NCBI RefSeq assembly: GCF_034702125.1 | Contig: NC_085871.1 | Coordinates: 38,416,159 to 38,480,158, forward strand | Direction of reading: 5' to 3' | Source: Engraulis encrasicolus | Taxonomy: Eukaryota; Chordata; Actinopteri; Clupeiformes; Engraulidae | Length of the DNA stretch: 64,000 nt | Shown: piece by piece, positions 51,039 through 63,515 of the stretch | Position numbering within the stretch: position 1 is the first letter of the stretch | How the letters are laid out: every line of letters starts with the position of its first letter | Notes under the pieces: model-generated | The model's input: only the letters and a program-made list of their open reading frames with translations | Databases searched by the model: none | What the model was told of the DNA's origin: nothing | Translations under genes and position numbers: made by a program

Positions 51039-51977
51039 CTCTAGAATGTCAACAGAGTAATGATGACCAGATCATCTGCAAGGGGCGCCAGAGTTTTGAA
51101 GTGGTGGTGCATTTTTGTCCCCCATAATTATTTATTTCTTAACAATGGTACTGGCACTGCACTCCCCTCGTTTGTCTGCTGTAAAAGTTGAGAACCTCAT
51201 TTAGGGAGCCCAAAAGTGAGGATGCAAATGCACCACTGCATCCACTTTCCGGCACCTATGATCATCTCAACCTAAAATAGCCACCCTGACATTTTCCATG
51301 TACCAAATATGTAGCGCAGCACTCTAAGCCCCTTACATATGGCCTTGCATGCCCATGGGAACCCAGTTAAAGTTAAGCTATTAGTCACGAGAGACTGTGG
51401 GTTGTGCTCGATTTACATCGGGTAGGGGAGTGGGGCACAACGCGAAGCGGAGTCAAGTGGCTTATTGCTTATCTAACACTGTTGCACTTACTGACCACAT
51501 TTCTTTAAAAAAGCTTTAATAACAATTTGATCCGCGACGTTCAGTTGACAAGTTCAGGAAGTGATTGTGCCTACCCCGGCAACGTTACTGGGTGGGCGTG
51601 CATGCGTTCGTTGCGCTGCCAGACCCACACTTCGCTACAGATGTGCTCTTCTTGTAGCCTCCTTACCCCAACTGCAACATATTCTCATTACCAACATAGA
51701 TGCGCCAGGTCTAACTTAGACACGCATAGAATCTTCAGTTAGAAGGTGTGGGTTTATGCCCGATTTACCACGGCCATCAGCCAATCGGAAATGAGTACCA
51801 GACCGCACATTAATTATGGCCTAAGGCATGTCCCAGCCCTTTCCCATCTCCCTCTTCCACTCTCTCCCTGTCATACTCTCAACTATCCTATCATCAGTAA
51901 AGTCACACAAATCCTTAAAACACAGGGGTAGCTGTAGAATATGTGACGTATAACAGCATAGCGGTCTTTTTTCCTAG
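51039..51977. other. Kinase intron, nothing else recognised
   Basis: Intron sequence between the Ser-rich exon and the first kinase exon. Nothing firm is seen beyond the acceptor TTTTTTCCTAG at its end. Confidence 0.4.
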
Positions 51978-52619
51978 GCCAAGATGTATTCATTCCTGCA
52001 ATAAGCTATAAGAAGACTGAGTGCATTGGGAAAGGTTCCTTTGGTTCAGTTTACAAAGGATCGTACTAGGGAAAACCTGCTGCAGTAAAGGTCATAGACA
52101 CAGAAGGCACTTCAGTGAACACAAATGAATTCATGATACACAGGTAAGAATTACCATGTAAAGTGCCATGTTTTTTTTAATGAGAGATCAAGACTTGTAA
52201 AAAAGATAATAATGTAATAGTGTTATTTGCAATCCCATACATTTTCTCCACAGAATCAACCAAAATGTGTTTTCATTTAATGTGATAGCTGTAGACATCT
52301 GAACAATAGAAATTATGTGCTGGAATAATCATTTTAATTAGTGTCTCTAATTGTCAATGTCAATCTGCTTGACCGGACATTTATGTCATCCCAACATTGT
52401 GCGGATGATGGGCTGTTTTATAAGTGAGACTCAGATCCTGAGTGCTCACGAGTACATTGATGGATCCAACCTGCACCAGATTCTTCACTGTGTAACTTCC
52501 ATCCAGGTAGCACCATCAGCACCATGACATCTCATTGGCTGTTTGTGTACATCTCTCATTACCTGGGCTATTGTCATGTCATGATCAAAGTCTTGATGCG
52601 TGATCAGTAAACAATTACG

Positions 52620-52725
52620 TTTTTAAATTTACCTTTATTTAACCAGGGAAACGATCACTTTGAGATAGAGATCTCTTTCACAAGTGAGCCCTGGTCGAGG
52701 TAGCAGCACATTATGGATGTAAAAT
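52620..52725 (-). mobile_element. LINE 3'-end fragment
   Basis: The sequence TTTACCTTTATTTAACCAGG with AGATCTCTTTCACAAGTGAG is a very common fish repeat, the 3' part of an L2-type LINE read backwards. It lies in the intron between kinase exons 2 and 3. Family from memory. Confidence 0.5.
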
Positions 52726-53039
52726 AAACATAATTATATACACCCTCACCCTGCATACTTGTAGCCATTACTGTAAATAATAATAATAATCATAATAATC
52801 TATAGTGCCTATTTCATCTTCATATCTAGTATAATACATTATTTTAGAAAGACATGTACATTTCTTACAGTTACAGCAACGTGACAAACTGTCAGTGGCT
52901 CTGGATATCGCCATGGCTATGGAGTACATACATGATAGAGGAGTCATCCACCAGGACCTGAAGCCAGCTAATGTAGTGGTCAGTATGAACCTCATGATAG
53001 AGCTAATAGTTAGCAAACATAATGGGACTAATGGGGATA

Positions 53040-53290
53040 ATGGGAATGAGACTTGCAGGATACTGCCAAAGGCACCAGGAACTGCCAGCCAGCAAACTGG
53101 TGCTTTGGGAACCACCATGGGTGCCGGTTAAGAGGACGTCCCACACTAACATATGTGGACGTACTTAAGAAAGACGCGGGAGCCCAGAGTACCAGTGAAC
53201 TGAAAAGATGTATGGAGAATCGGGATGGCTGGAAGCAACGATGGAAGGCTTGTCTGAGGACGACCTAGAGATGGCTAGCACATGAACTTA
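53040..53290 (+). mobile_element. LINE C-terminal fragment
   Basis: One frame gives RLRGRPTLTYVDVLKKDAG and then MENRDGWKQRWKA before a stop. These resemble the last residues of a fish LINE reverse-transcriptase protein. It is inserted in the intron between kinase exons 3 and 4, and is absent from the paralogous intron at 62.1 kb. Confidence 0.5.
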
Positions 53291-53859
53291 GGCAGATGGA
53301 GATAGACCTTGTTGAGCTGATTTCACCATAATCAGGCTAAAGATGACAACTACGTAATTTACCCATTCATTTTGCAGGGATCTCTATATGAATTCATACA
53401 TTGCGCATTGGTTTTGGTGCTCCAGGTTCAGGCTTTTTTTTAATTTGCTGAAAATGTGGTGGTGGCAGTACAACAGGGCTGAGGACTTCAAGGCTATATG
53501 TTAGCTGCTGGTTGATTGTAGTGTAGTTGTCCAGGATTTGAGAGCAACATTGAAGTAAAACCACTAGTAGGCCGGCCATTGACAGGTTTGCCTGCTCCTG
53601 GGACAAACTCTTCTGACAGGGCCCCCCACATCGGGCTCGGAACAACTGACTCATTTGACACTTTCTATGCCCACTTACTGGAGCTATTTTGGAACTATGT
53701 CAATGGCGATCTATGTGTCAAAGGCTCCATGAGCCGCCATTGTAGTGTAAAAATGGAACACTGAGGTCAATTGGATCAGCCTAACTCTTATTTCCATGGC
53801 TCTGAACATTGGCAATGCCACAGGTGTCAAAATGATTATAACGCAAAATTCAACTTTCA

Positions 53860-53950
53860 ACTTCAACTTTTCAACTTTATTGTCCCCAAAAGGGGCGATT
53901 AGGTGTGCAGCAAGACATAAGCACATATAGACAGCAACGACATATACTGT
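53860..53950 (-). mobile_element. LINE tail fragment
   Basis: CAACTTTATTGTCCCCAAAA and GTGCAGCAAGACATAAGCAC match the usual reversed 3' tail of fish LINEs. Confidence 0.4.
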
Positions 53951-54640
53951 ACGACAAAAAATGGTCTTGCTTTTAACGGCCTATGTCACACCGGGACATA
54001 ACAGTATAGCCAAGGCGAATTTTCTGATTCACTCTATTATTTGTGGTTTATGCAAGCAATGCCGAGTAGAATATCGCTTTCACCTACAGCATGTGTACAG
54101 AACTCAGTGTGATGCAAATCATTTCCAAAAAAGTACAACTTTCAAACTGCATTATTTCTATCCAAACAATAAATATGTAAAAATTATAATACATCAAAAA
54201 AGATAATTTTGTGAATTATTTTTATTTAATATTTTTAGGTTTCTTCAAGCTCCAAACGGGCCTACCTGACTGACTGGGGAATGGCAAACGTGAGGGACTC
54301 TGTCATGATGTCGGGTCACATGGGAGCTGTTGGGGGAGTACTGGGGGGAACGCCAGTTTACATGGCCAGAGAATGCCTGGTGGAGTGTGAGAAGGGTACT
54401 ACCAGGTCAGACATGTGGTCTCTCGGCATCACACTTCTTGAGATGTTCACTAACACTAAGCCTTGGCTCAACTGCACTATACAAGAGATACGTAAACAAC
54501 TAAATGACAAAAAGACTCCAGATGCTGTGGCTAAACTACAGACACCTTTCTGTGACTTTGTGAAACCACTGCTACTGCATAAACCCAAGTCTCGTATGAG
54601 TGCCAAGGATCTAGTGGTGCTGTTGAAGAAAAAAAGTTGA

Positions 54641-55927
54641 AAAATTAAAATCAAGTAGAAATTCTATACATTGCAAAACATCAGGAAGAAGCCAATTAAG
54701 ATTTAATCATAACAATGCACAATCTCTAAACGTAACATTACACTTTGACAATAAGAGATCCACCTTCATTTGTATTTTGTAATCAATGTTGCATGATTAC
54801 ATGTACAGTATACCACACTTGTTAAATGTGCAATAACAAAGAGCAGTTAACCCTTTTTTACCGTGTTTTCACTGTAGAACATTTGTTTCTCAGACTTCAT
54901 AGGACAAGAACATCTTCATCAGGATGGTAAATCCAGACATAGAGTGTTAAATGAAAGGCTGCCTTTTTTTTAGCTTTTGTAGAAAAGCTGTCATTCAAAG
55001 ATTCCAGTATCTGCTCTGCTGTATAGTACGGGTCCGCTACTCCAAAATGCTACTCCAGAATTGTATTATGTACACCATTGGAAAAGTGAGTCTGAAGTCT
55101 GAAGAATTCAAATTCTACATGCCAATGTTGGAAATGTTTTGTTATTAAGCTATGTAAAAAGTGTTGAGCGCGTCCACATAAAGATATTGTGTTTAGAAGC
55201 CAGCCAGTTGTAACATTTAGCCTACATGTGGTGGAAATGGGAACATTTAATTCATTTTAATGCATTATCTTTCACCAATAAAATCACTGCTTGTATCTCT
55301 GTTTTGTCAGATTTAGATTACATTCACTTTATTGGTTTACTGTATGTACAATAGCAACATTTCTCATACAGTAGGTCTACTGTGTATTATTTTGTGAAGC
55401 ACATGTGAGCAGTGTCGGTATGAAATACAACTAAACTTGCCTAATGCTGTAAGGTGCAGCACAGTTATTATACCAGAGACGATTGATAAAGGAGGAGACC
55501 TTGTGTGTGTGCGTGCATGCGTGCGTGCGTGTGCTTGGTCAGTCCTCCATGGTGAAGTCGAAGGGTTCAAACTGTCTGCAGAGTTCCTTGGTCAGCTCCT
55601 CCTCTCACAATCTACCCTTTAATCTTCACTGATGAGTCTATGAATATCAACTCTTAACATAAACATGTGAGACATTAAGGAAACACCTTATCTCTTACAA
55701 GGGTCTATAATAAGAACCTCATCTGATAGTTGTGTGCTGTTCCCTTGTGAGAGTTGCACAGTATAACACATCATTAATCTCCAGAAGGTTTATTGATTCA
55801 TCCCACGTGACGTCACGACCAATCACGAACAATGTACAGCCATTTTGTACATGAAATATTAATAATTATCACAGCTATCAACGGAGAAACGTCCAAAAGA
55901 AAATAACGATAACTAAAAAAATACACA
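54641..55927. other. Downstream of the kinase; start of the next duplicated unit
   Basis: Candidate polyadenylation signal AATAAA near 55277. The repeated marker AACCTCATCTGATAGTTGTG lies at about 55714 and starts another unit of the duplicated locus. A GT/GC-rich microsatellite is at 55503-55533. Confidence 0.5.
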
Positions 55928-56102
55928 ATGCCTTCGTATTGTTGTGCTCCGGATTGTTCTAAAAATCAGAAAGACAAAGAGTTGTCTTTCTACCGCATCC
56001 CAACGGACATCGACCGACGAAAAAGATGGATAGCCGCAATAAACCGAAAAGACTGGCATCCCTCACCCTACTCGCGGCTGTGTAGTGCCCACTTTGTTGA
56101 AG
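55928..56102 (+). CDS. THAP-domain first exon (partial gene)
   Basis: The 58-codon exon starts at ATG 55928 and ends at a good donor (GAAG|GTAAGA, phase 1). It shows the THAP C2CH zinc-binding pattern: Cys5, Cys10 (CCAPDC), Cys52 and His55 (CSAH), with the conserved Pro25 (IPTD) and Trp34 (RKRWIAAI). THAP domains bind DNA in transcription factors and in P-element-type transposases. The C-terminal AVPTLF-type box must lie in another exon. No further exon is recognised within 1.1 kb before the kinase relic at 57.2 kb. A CRE-like TGACGTCA at 55808 lies upstream. It may be a THAP gene fragment, a lone exon, or the start of a gene with distant exons. Confidence 0.7.
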
Positions 56103-57240
56103 GTAAGACGAATAAAGTTGTCCAACAAATGCTTTACATTTCTGATAAATTTACATGACAAGGCTTTACATTACATGGTGACCTGTGTGTGTAATCAAAT
56201 AGAAAAACCCGCAGTAACACCCTTATTCTTCTGTGGTAGCAGCCACCTGCGCCATAAGCTAATGACATGGCTAACCACGTTCCCTTGTTGTATAATGTGA
56301 GGGCATATCGGGCGTAATGTCCCACAAATAAATGTTATGAACAAGAGAGGCTTTTAAAAAAACTAAAATCCCTGGTTTCCTGCAATCTGTAACAATGGTT
56401 GGAGAAATTAATGGGAATCAATGAGGGCAGTGTGTTGGTGTACCTGGCTACTTTTCCCTCGCAAAGTGGCGTTTCCGCCAAAACAAAGCGATTCAGTGTG
56501 ATGATTTATTCCGTACACCTTTAAAATGGCACATTAGCAATAGATTGCATGTAATTATAATGTTGGTGTGTGGTTTTTTTTAATTGTTAAACTATCTCTC
56601 CAGGACAGAGTTTGAATGACAACACTGTACGATAACTTTGAAGATGGCCTGCTAGCTGTAATGTAGCTTTGGAGCCAAGAACCTACTTCCGTACGTGGAT
56701 ATGTTATTTTTACCATGTTGTTGCTCACTCAAACTCTTTCATGAAGGGTTAACAATTCGTTTAACAATTAGCAAGCACATCGACATTATGTCTGAAATGA
56801 AAACTATTGGTAATGCACTATTTTAATGAAGTTGAAATGCTGCTACTCATGTGATCCAAATATCAATTCTCACTTAACCACGGTAAGTCAATTGGTCTTA
56901 TCTTGAAGACAACCTCCTCTTTCAAATGAGCCATACAATAACTGTGATGGTTGTCATCACACTGATTTGCTTTGTTTTGATTGCGAAAAGGCAGCATTCT
57001 GCGAGGAAGTGCTGTACGGAACATAAGTGTGTTTACCTTAGCGCACCAGTGACACTCGCCACCGACGAGTTTCACGTCTGAACGATGGATACTTAATTTT
57101 AAACTCTTTAACTGTTGTAGTCATGTAGGACCTAGATGTGCACATAACAACTGTTCTGGGTCATGACAAATTCTGCCCCCTTTTAGTTACTTAGCAATGG
57201 ACAGGATTGTATTTAACTGATATTGGTTTCGAAATGGGAA
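56103..57240. other. No gene recognised
   Basis: No further THAP exon, RNA gene or clear repeat was seen. Confidence 0.4.
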
Positions 57241-57333
57241 TGGGGTTTGGCAAACATGAGGGACTCTGTGATCATGTCAAGGGGAATGGGATATGTTCCT
57301 GTGGGGGGAGCTCCACCATATAGCCTACATGTC
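57241..57333 (+). pseudogene. Kinase exon relic
   Basis: The frame WGLANMRDSVIMSRGMGYVP then GGAPPYSLHV matches the start of the last kinase exon (DWGMANVRDSVMMSGHMG.. GGTPVYMA). The Asp of DWG is lost, the rest of the exon is absent, and no splice acceptor is next to it. It is the dead middle copy of the kinase series. Confidence 0.75.
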
Positions 57334-57654
57334 TTGCCAACAGACAACAACAGACAGGTAGGATAATGTTTATCTGCCTCAGTACAAATGGTTAATAGCA
57401 GGGCACGTGCTTATTAATTATGCATTCTGCAAATCTCTGGGTATGCAGTTTTATATTATTCTGCATCATCAGACCTTTCCACCCAGTTAGTTTCTTAGAT
57501 AACTTCTTCTCTTCATGAGGACATATTTCATATGATTCACATAGTTCATGAATCACATTTACATCCAGTAGCAAGACTTGAAGGTGATTTCATATATCAG
57601 AAAGTGACATACAGTACTGTACACATCCATCTCTCTCCTTATTTCTAAAAGACA

Positions 57655-59068
57655 AAACAATAAAACAGGTCAACAAATTATTTCTGGATTTCATTTGGAG
57701 AAATAAACCTCATAAATTAAAGAAGGAAGTGGTGGCGGATTGTAAAGCTAATGGAGGCTTAGATGTTTTAGACTTCTCCAACACAATCAACTCCTTCAGG
57801 ACTGGTTGGATTCGGAGATGCCTTTTACAACCCAACACACTCTGGTTCTTTATCCCTAATCACATATTCAATAAATTAGGTGGTCTTTCTTTTATTCTTA
57901 AGTGCAACTTTTCCCCTTCTAAACTACCTCTTAAACTTTCTAATTTCCATAAGCAATGCCTGCTTGCCTGGAGAATGTGCTTTGTTCATAACTTCTCCCC
58001 CCATAAAGTATTTATATGGAACAATTCTGATATCACTGTAAGAAACAAAACCTTATTTTACCCTAGTTGGTTCGAACATGGAATTTATGATATTTTCTCT
58101 TTATTTGATGATTCAGGTTCTTTCTTGACGTATGAACAGTTTCTGTCACGTTTTCTTTTTCCTATACCCTTTCGTCAATTTCAAACAGTTATAAAGGCAA
58201 TCCCTCAAGGGTTAGCGCTTCTAATTAAAAGTCACCTGTCATATAATTTACCTAATTTTACTCCACTCTCCTCAGAAATCATATTGAACGGCATTAACAT
58301 ATTTGATAAAAAAATGTGACAACAAACATATACGTAAATCTCTAAAACAAAGGGACAGAATCACTCCTAGAGGGAATTTTTTTTGGAATCCTTTAGTTCA
58401 AGACATCATTTGGAAGAAGGCTTGGCTACTACCTCACAAATACTGCATTACGAATAAAATAAAGGAAACTCATTTTAAAATTCTCCATAAGATTTACCCC
58501 ACAAATGTATTTATTTCCAAATACACAGACTTAAGTTCAAATTGTTCTTTTTGTGGTAATGAAGATGAAACCTTTGTACATTTATTTTTTGACTGTAACA
58601 TAGTGAAACGCTTTCTTGCAGACCTTAGTTTTTATGTTTCTTCACAGGAAGACCTCTATGTTTTCAGTCTTCAAGATATATTCTTTTACTATGAAAACTC
58701 AAGTGACCCTTCTTTTGAATTTTTAGTGAATTTCTTCCTTTTGCATGCTAAGTTTTTTTATTCCTAAGCAAAAATGGAAAAAAATGCAACCCTTTTTTAT
58801 GATATTTATTTTAGAAATGTCTTCTCTTCTCAATTCTCTCAAGCTTGTAAATAATAAGAAAAATGACAGACTTTTGAGTATTCTTTAATTTATTCCTCTT
58901 GTTTGTTTGTTTGTTTATTGTCTATTTTATTCATTTTCATTTCTTATTAGAATTGTTTAATGTAACCTAATCCAAATTGTCTATATGTACTATGTTTTCT
59001 TGACCTTGTGTGCCTTATTGTAATGTCATGTCTTTGTCATCCTCTTTTATTGCAATAAAAAAAAAACC
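57655..59068 (+). mobile_element. 5'-truncated LINE-1-like retrotransposon
   Basis: Two frames joined at an A-run near 58305-58311 encode the C-terminal third of an ORF2-like protein: LDFIWRNKPHKLKKEVVADC and GGLDVLDF first, then IIWKKAWLLPHKYCITNKIK and the cysteine motif CSFCGNEDETFVHLFFDC. The endonuclease and reverse-transcriptase domains are missing. The 3' end is AATAAAAAAAAAACC near 59055. The slip between frames at a run of seven A suggests one indel, so the insertion is fairly young. Confidence 0.8.
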
Positions 59069-59279
59069 TGCTTTTAGGTTGCACTCAAACAGAAACGCAT
59101 GTATGCAGAATTTCCCTTTCAATGATTAAAGAGGAATTCAGTGTTTATTAAAAAAAAAAAAAAAAAACAGTACTGTACACATTCAGGCCTACAGTAAGAC
59201 CCTCATCTGATAGTTATGTGCTGCCCTCTTGTGAGGGTTGGGCAGAAGAACACACTGCTGGTGGGCAGGGCTTGACATT

Positions 59280-60174
59280 GGGCGAATTCTAATATGCGGA
59301 CTCCCGTCCTCCCTTGCTCACTTGCCTGCTCGTGGGCCGTGGCCTCTTGATGACGTCACCGACAACAGCATTGCATTTCAATGTGCGACCTTGCCTCCTC
59401 CACTTGTGCTTGTTTCCTCGTACCAGGAAGTAATGTCATGATGACATCACTGACAACAGCATTATATTTCAATATCTTGCAAAAGCTCAATTATAAAGTC
59501 TTTTTCTCATTTGCAATTGTGATGGTGAATGAAAAACAGTCCCTAAAAAGTTGTTGTGGCTAGGCTGACAGCTGGGAAACTTTATCGTTTACTCCATGGA
59601 GGAGGGGCCAGGAGGCGGGGCGAGGCCACAAGCACAAGTGGAGAAGGCAAGGTCTCGCATATTGTAACGCACTCACTGAGGTCGTTCATGATGGCTTTTT
59701 TTCAGCCAGGCAGCAAATTTGCAAGGCAGTGAGCATGCTCACTGCGTCTGCGTGAAGCATCCTGGTTAGATTTTCGTTCACGACGCAGTTTAAGGGAGTG
59801 ACCTCTGCGCAGCAGTCGTGTCACATGGCGTTAAACCATCGTGGGAACAAAAGTTTTGTCAAGCAGCCACGCAGTACCACAAGAGCAACTGCTGGGCAGG
59901 AGACCTCCTCCATGCCGTCGGTAATCTGCTGTGATTGGCATTCATCAATATGGCGTGAATTGCAGGTGTAGCCCACATGCTTGTGAGGCAGCTCACTGGC
60001 TGCTCCAAGTAGGAAGCAGCTTTTTTTTTATGCCTTGGGAAATCACGTTAGAAAAAACTCCACCTTTATTAGACTAAGCAGATCTCATGTTGATCAAGCA
60101 TTTTTATGCTTGGTTGCGACCGTGCCTAATATCTTGCAAAAGGAGGACGGGAGTCCGCATATTCGAATGCACCC
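59280..60174. mobile_element. TIR DNA element, about 0.9 kb
   Basis: The ends TGGGCGAATTCTAATATGCG and (inverted) TGGGTGCATTCGAATATGCG continue into GACTCCCGTCCTCC on both sides, giving TIRs of about 34 bp. Internal words TTGATGACGTCACCGACAAC and CATGATGACATCACTGACAA are direct repeats. No transposase frame; superfamily not determined. Confidence 0.75.
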
Positions 60175-60589
60175 ACTACCCATTCAGACATTCTAGCCAC
60201 AAGTTTGATATTGTTTTTTTTTTCTTGATCATAAATCTGTACATCTAACCTCAGAATATGAGGTGCTAAAGCACCGATATGAGTGCATAGCCTTCTACCG
60301 TGGAAATAAATCAAACAAATCTCATGGTTAACTTGGTATGTATTCATATCCATGGAAATATTACTTTATGTATTCATCTTTTTGACTTTACAGGTCTTTT
60401 ATCTTACATTATGCAAATCGTTTTTCATGACCAAAACTATCAAAATCTGCATAAATTCACTATTAATACCTCCTAAAGCGATACAATTAGTGATTATGTT
60501 GTCTATGTATTACAACTGATATGAGAGTACAATAACCCCCAAAATTATTTTATTAGTTTTTCTCTAATATTAAAAATATCATCAATAGT
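60175..60589. other. No gene recognised
   Basis: A+T-rich sequence between two mobile-element remnants. Confidence 0.4.
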
Positions 60590-61457
60590 GGCATTTGTGG
60601 TGTTCGGGTCCAAACCGACCCAAAGAGATTTATAGCAGGATAAAGACCAAATGTCAACTAAATTAGTTTTTCAGTGCATAAAATCAATGTTTAAATATGT
60701 TGACTTGGTGTTTTTCAATATTTATATGATTTTAGTGTGGTAAATATACAATAACAATTGGAAATGAACACCTCAATGAACATGAAAAAAGTCACACTAT
60801 TCATCTGAATCCCCTATGCCATGAACATGGACCATTATGTCATTGCCACATCAACTTTATGGAAAGTATAAGACCAGTTCTACATGTTTGGGTGCCATTA
60901 TGAGTTTTTGATACGTTTTTTGGAAAAAAAATGTGTAAAAATGTAGTTTGCAAACAAATGTGCAAAAAATCTCATTATATAATGCAGAAATGGATTCCCT
61001 GACCATGAAAACATATACTAGACAACAGAAATACATCTGTACTCCTTTCAAAACAGGAGATATGACGTATTGTAGTGTATGGGACTGTCCGGCGACCATA
61101 TTGGATTTGTAATATTAAAAAGCTGGCAATTTTTTTTTTCAGGCAAGAAATATATTTTCCTCACCATAAGTCACCAAACTGAAGACAAAGGGCAACCAAC
61201 AGCTTTTCAGAAATGCATACAACAACCAAAAATCTATGCCGGGTCAATTTTGACCCGAACACCACAGATGTAACTTTTTTTTTTTTGGACCTTTTAAAAT
61301 TTAATAAAATGATTAAACATATTTTTTTTGTGTGTTGAAATGATTGTGACTGAGGATTAGATGAAGCCTTATTCCAAGAAAATAAAGGAAAGTGTGTTTT
61401 TTTCACACTAAAACTTGAAAACGGGTCAAAAATGACCCGAACACAACATAAGGGTTA
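60590..61457. mobile_element. piggyBac-like MITE remnant with GGTCAAAAATGACCC ends
   Basis: GTGGTGTTCGGGTCCAAACC at about 60598 is mirrored by GGGTCAATTTTGACCCGAAC at about 61239. A further GGGTCAAAAATGACCCGAAC ends in AACATAAGGGTTAA near 61456. The final GGGTTAA would fit a TTAA target site of piggyBac-type elements. The left outer end is not seen, so the assignment is tentative. Confidence 0.4.
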
Positions 61458-61659
61458 AATATAAACAAATGATACACAAGGGGAAAATAACAGAATATGA
61501 TACCCTGTTACAATGAATAAACTAACTGTCAAATTGGCTGGTGAGACTGAAATTATTACCAGCCACAGCCAGGTTTTATCAGAATTTAATTGGTTGGCAG
61601 GTGTCAATGTCAAGCTCTGATGTGGGGCTTTTTACATGTACATTTTGTATCTTGGATTT

Positions 61660-62252
61660 TAGAAAAGGATATGTTAGGTGTAATGCAAAATGTTCAACGA
61701 GCTGTCATAAAAGTGAAACATGATTGTGTGCCTTCAGAGGTGATTCTTAAAAGCAGGTTCTAAAGCTATATAGGCAAGATGGAATAAGGTACAGGAAACT
61801 CAATCTGTCTCAGAAAAGTAAAGTGAAATAATCACTTGGCCTTTGACCCTGAGGAAAAAGCCAGTGAAGTTAGTGTTAGAGTTAGTTCAGTGAGACATTT
61901 TCATAGCCTAGTAATATACAGGTAGTAGTGATACTCTTCTTTACTGGCAGGAGGAAACATGAGGTGTTATTTCCAGTGTCAAGGCAATTTTAAGAATGAA
62001 GATTATTTTGACAGAGTGTAGTTATGTTTTGTTATTTTAGTACGTGAACCTCATGATGGAGCTAGTGGTTAGTATAAATATAATGGTTAACACGAACTTT
62101 GGTTGGTCAGATGGAGCTAGTCCTTGTTGACCTGATTTCACCACAAATACAAACAGGCTTAAGATGACAACTGCACAATTTACTCATATTTTTTGTATCT
62201 CTATATGAATGAAAACATTGTGTTTGTTTTGATTAAAACATTAAAGCTTTTT
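61660..62252. other. Duplicated kinase-locus flank, with a deletion junction
   Basis: 61660-62035 matches 39380-40140. After GTTATTTTAG the sequence jumps to a match of 52980-53400 (AACCTCATGATGGAGCTAGT). The GIMAP exons and the first three kinase exons are missing between these points in this copy. Confidence 0.7.
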
Positions 62253-63515
62253 ATTTTGCTGAAAATGTGGTGGCAGAACAGCAGGACTGCAGCACCATGT
62301 GAGCTGGTGGTTGATTGTAGTGATCGTATGGTCCAGGTTTTGAGAACAACATTGAAGCAAAACTACTACTTATGCACGGATGCACAGATTGCATATATTG
62401 ATCTTACAGCAGCTTTTAACACAATGCAAATCCACGTATTACTCCAAAGGCTCCTAGACCTAAGGACCGATGGAGGATTGGTGCACTGGATAAAGGATTT
62501 TTTAACTGACCGCCCACAACGAGTACGCACCAGAGACTTGGTCTCAGATGAACTTATACTCAACATGGAGGGCCCACAAGGATGCTGTCTGCCCCCTGTG
62601 TTGTTCTTTGTGTATACTAATGAAATGTCACTGCACCACAATGATTTTAAGTTGGTGAAATATGCTGATGATATATGGCTCTAGTGGGACTCTCTTATCA
62701 GAACAACAGCATATATGAATAATATGGGGATCATGTTTTTAAGCTAGAGCAGTTGTGTAAGACTAGCTCACTTTTACTTAATGTTACTAAAACCAAGGAG
62801 CTAATTCTTAATTATACTGGTGTTCCTTCACCACTTTTAATTTCGAATCAAAATGTTCAAACTGTTAGCTGTTTTAAGTATCAAGCCTATATATTGACTG
62901 CAAGCTTAACTGCACAGATAATCTTGATGCCATATGCAAAAAGGCCAATCAACGGTTGTTTGTTTTTAATCAGGAAACGGAAAGGCTTTGGAGTAAGCTG
63001 CAACATATTGGAGAGGCCATGGACCAGGAATTAAATCGCAGCCCCGCCTTTCAACGAGATAAGGTCGTGCCTAAAGCGGCTGTCTTTCCATAGACTCAAC
63101 ATGGAACCACCACATTTACAGCCAAAAATAAGGACAAACGTACTGCGGGGTAATCACCACAAATATGTAAACTATCAACTGTCTTGGTGGTGATAATCAC
63201 AACAGTTTTACCATCTGCGCTACAGATCATTCATTGCTAAGAAGAACATTTATAAACATTCTTTTATTCCTAATGCAATTTCCATAGTCAATAAGTTATG
63301 GAAAAGCTAGAGATGTAGGGCCTTGAACTAATGCCTGATTTACATATGATGTGTGTGCTGGAAGGGGTGGTTGGAGGGGGGGTGGATGCAGCATATGTGT
63401 GTGTGTTTTGTCTACTTGTGCCTATCTGTGTTTATATCCTGTTTTTACTCTGTGAGACCAAAGGCAATTTTCATGCTGGCATGATAATAAAGTTTAATCT
63501 AATCTAGTCTAATCT
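62253..63515 (+). mobile_element. LINE reverse-transcriptase fragment
   Basis: 62390-62684 encodes a decayed reverse-transcriptase core: IAYIDLTAAFNTMQ, VHWIKDFLTDRPQRV, GPQGCCLPPVLFFVYTNEM and the catalytic YADD, followed by a stop. Further frame pieces (LLLNVTKTKELIL) come at 62765. The 3' end is GCATGATAATAAAGTTTAAT with TCTAA repeats at 63476-63515. The pattern fits an L2/Rex1-type LINE. The first 110 bp also match the kinase intron at 53430-53560, so the exact left border is unclear. Confidence 0.7.

Larger units (their letters stand above)
50384..54640 (+). pseudogene. Protein kinase with Ser-rich leader exon, probably damaged
   Basis: Ser-rich exon 50384-50641 (phase 1-1, 86 residues), then kinase exons 51978-52143, about 52381-52506, 52871-52978 and 54240-54640 (TGA). 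Motifs in order: glycine loop IGKGSFGSVYKG, lysine in AAVKVID, HPNIVRMMGCF, the hinge region HEYIDGSNL, catalytic loop HQDLKPAN (HRD in most kinases), metal-binding DWG (usually DFG), GGTPVYMARE (ARE for APE) and SDMWSLGITLLEM. Key Lys and both Asp are kept, so the fold could be active; the substrate and kinase family are unknown. A TAG interrupts the frame at 52067-52069, and the start of the second kinase exon needs an indel near 52390. The Ser-rich exon accepts a phase-1 donor, as the upstream AIG1 exons provide. Confidence 0.7.

Noticed and set aside
52768..53118. Minus-strand 116-codon open frame
   Set aside because: It is antisense to the kinase catalytic-loop exon and an inserted LINE piece; no motif of its own.
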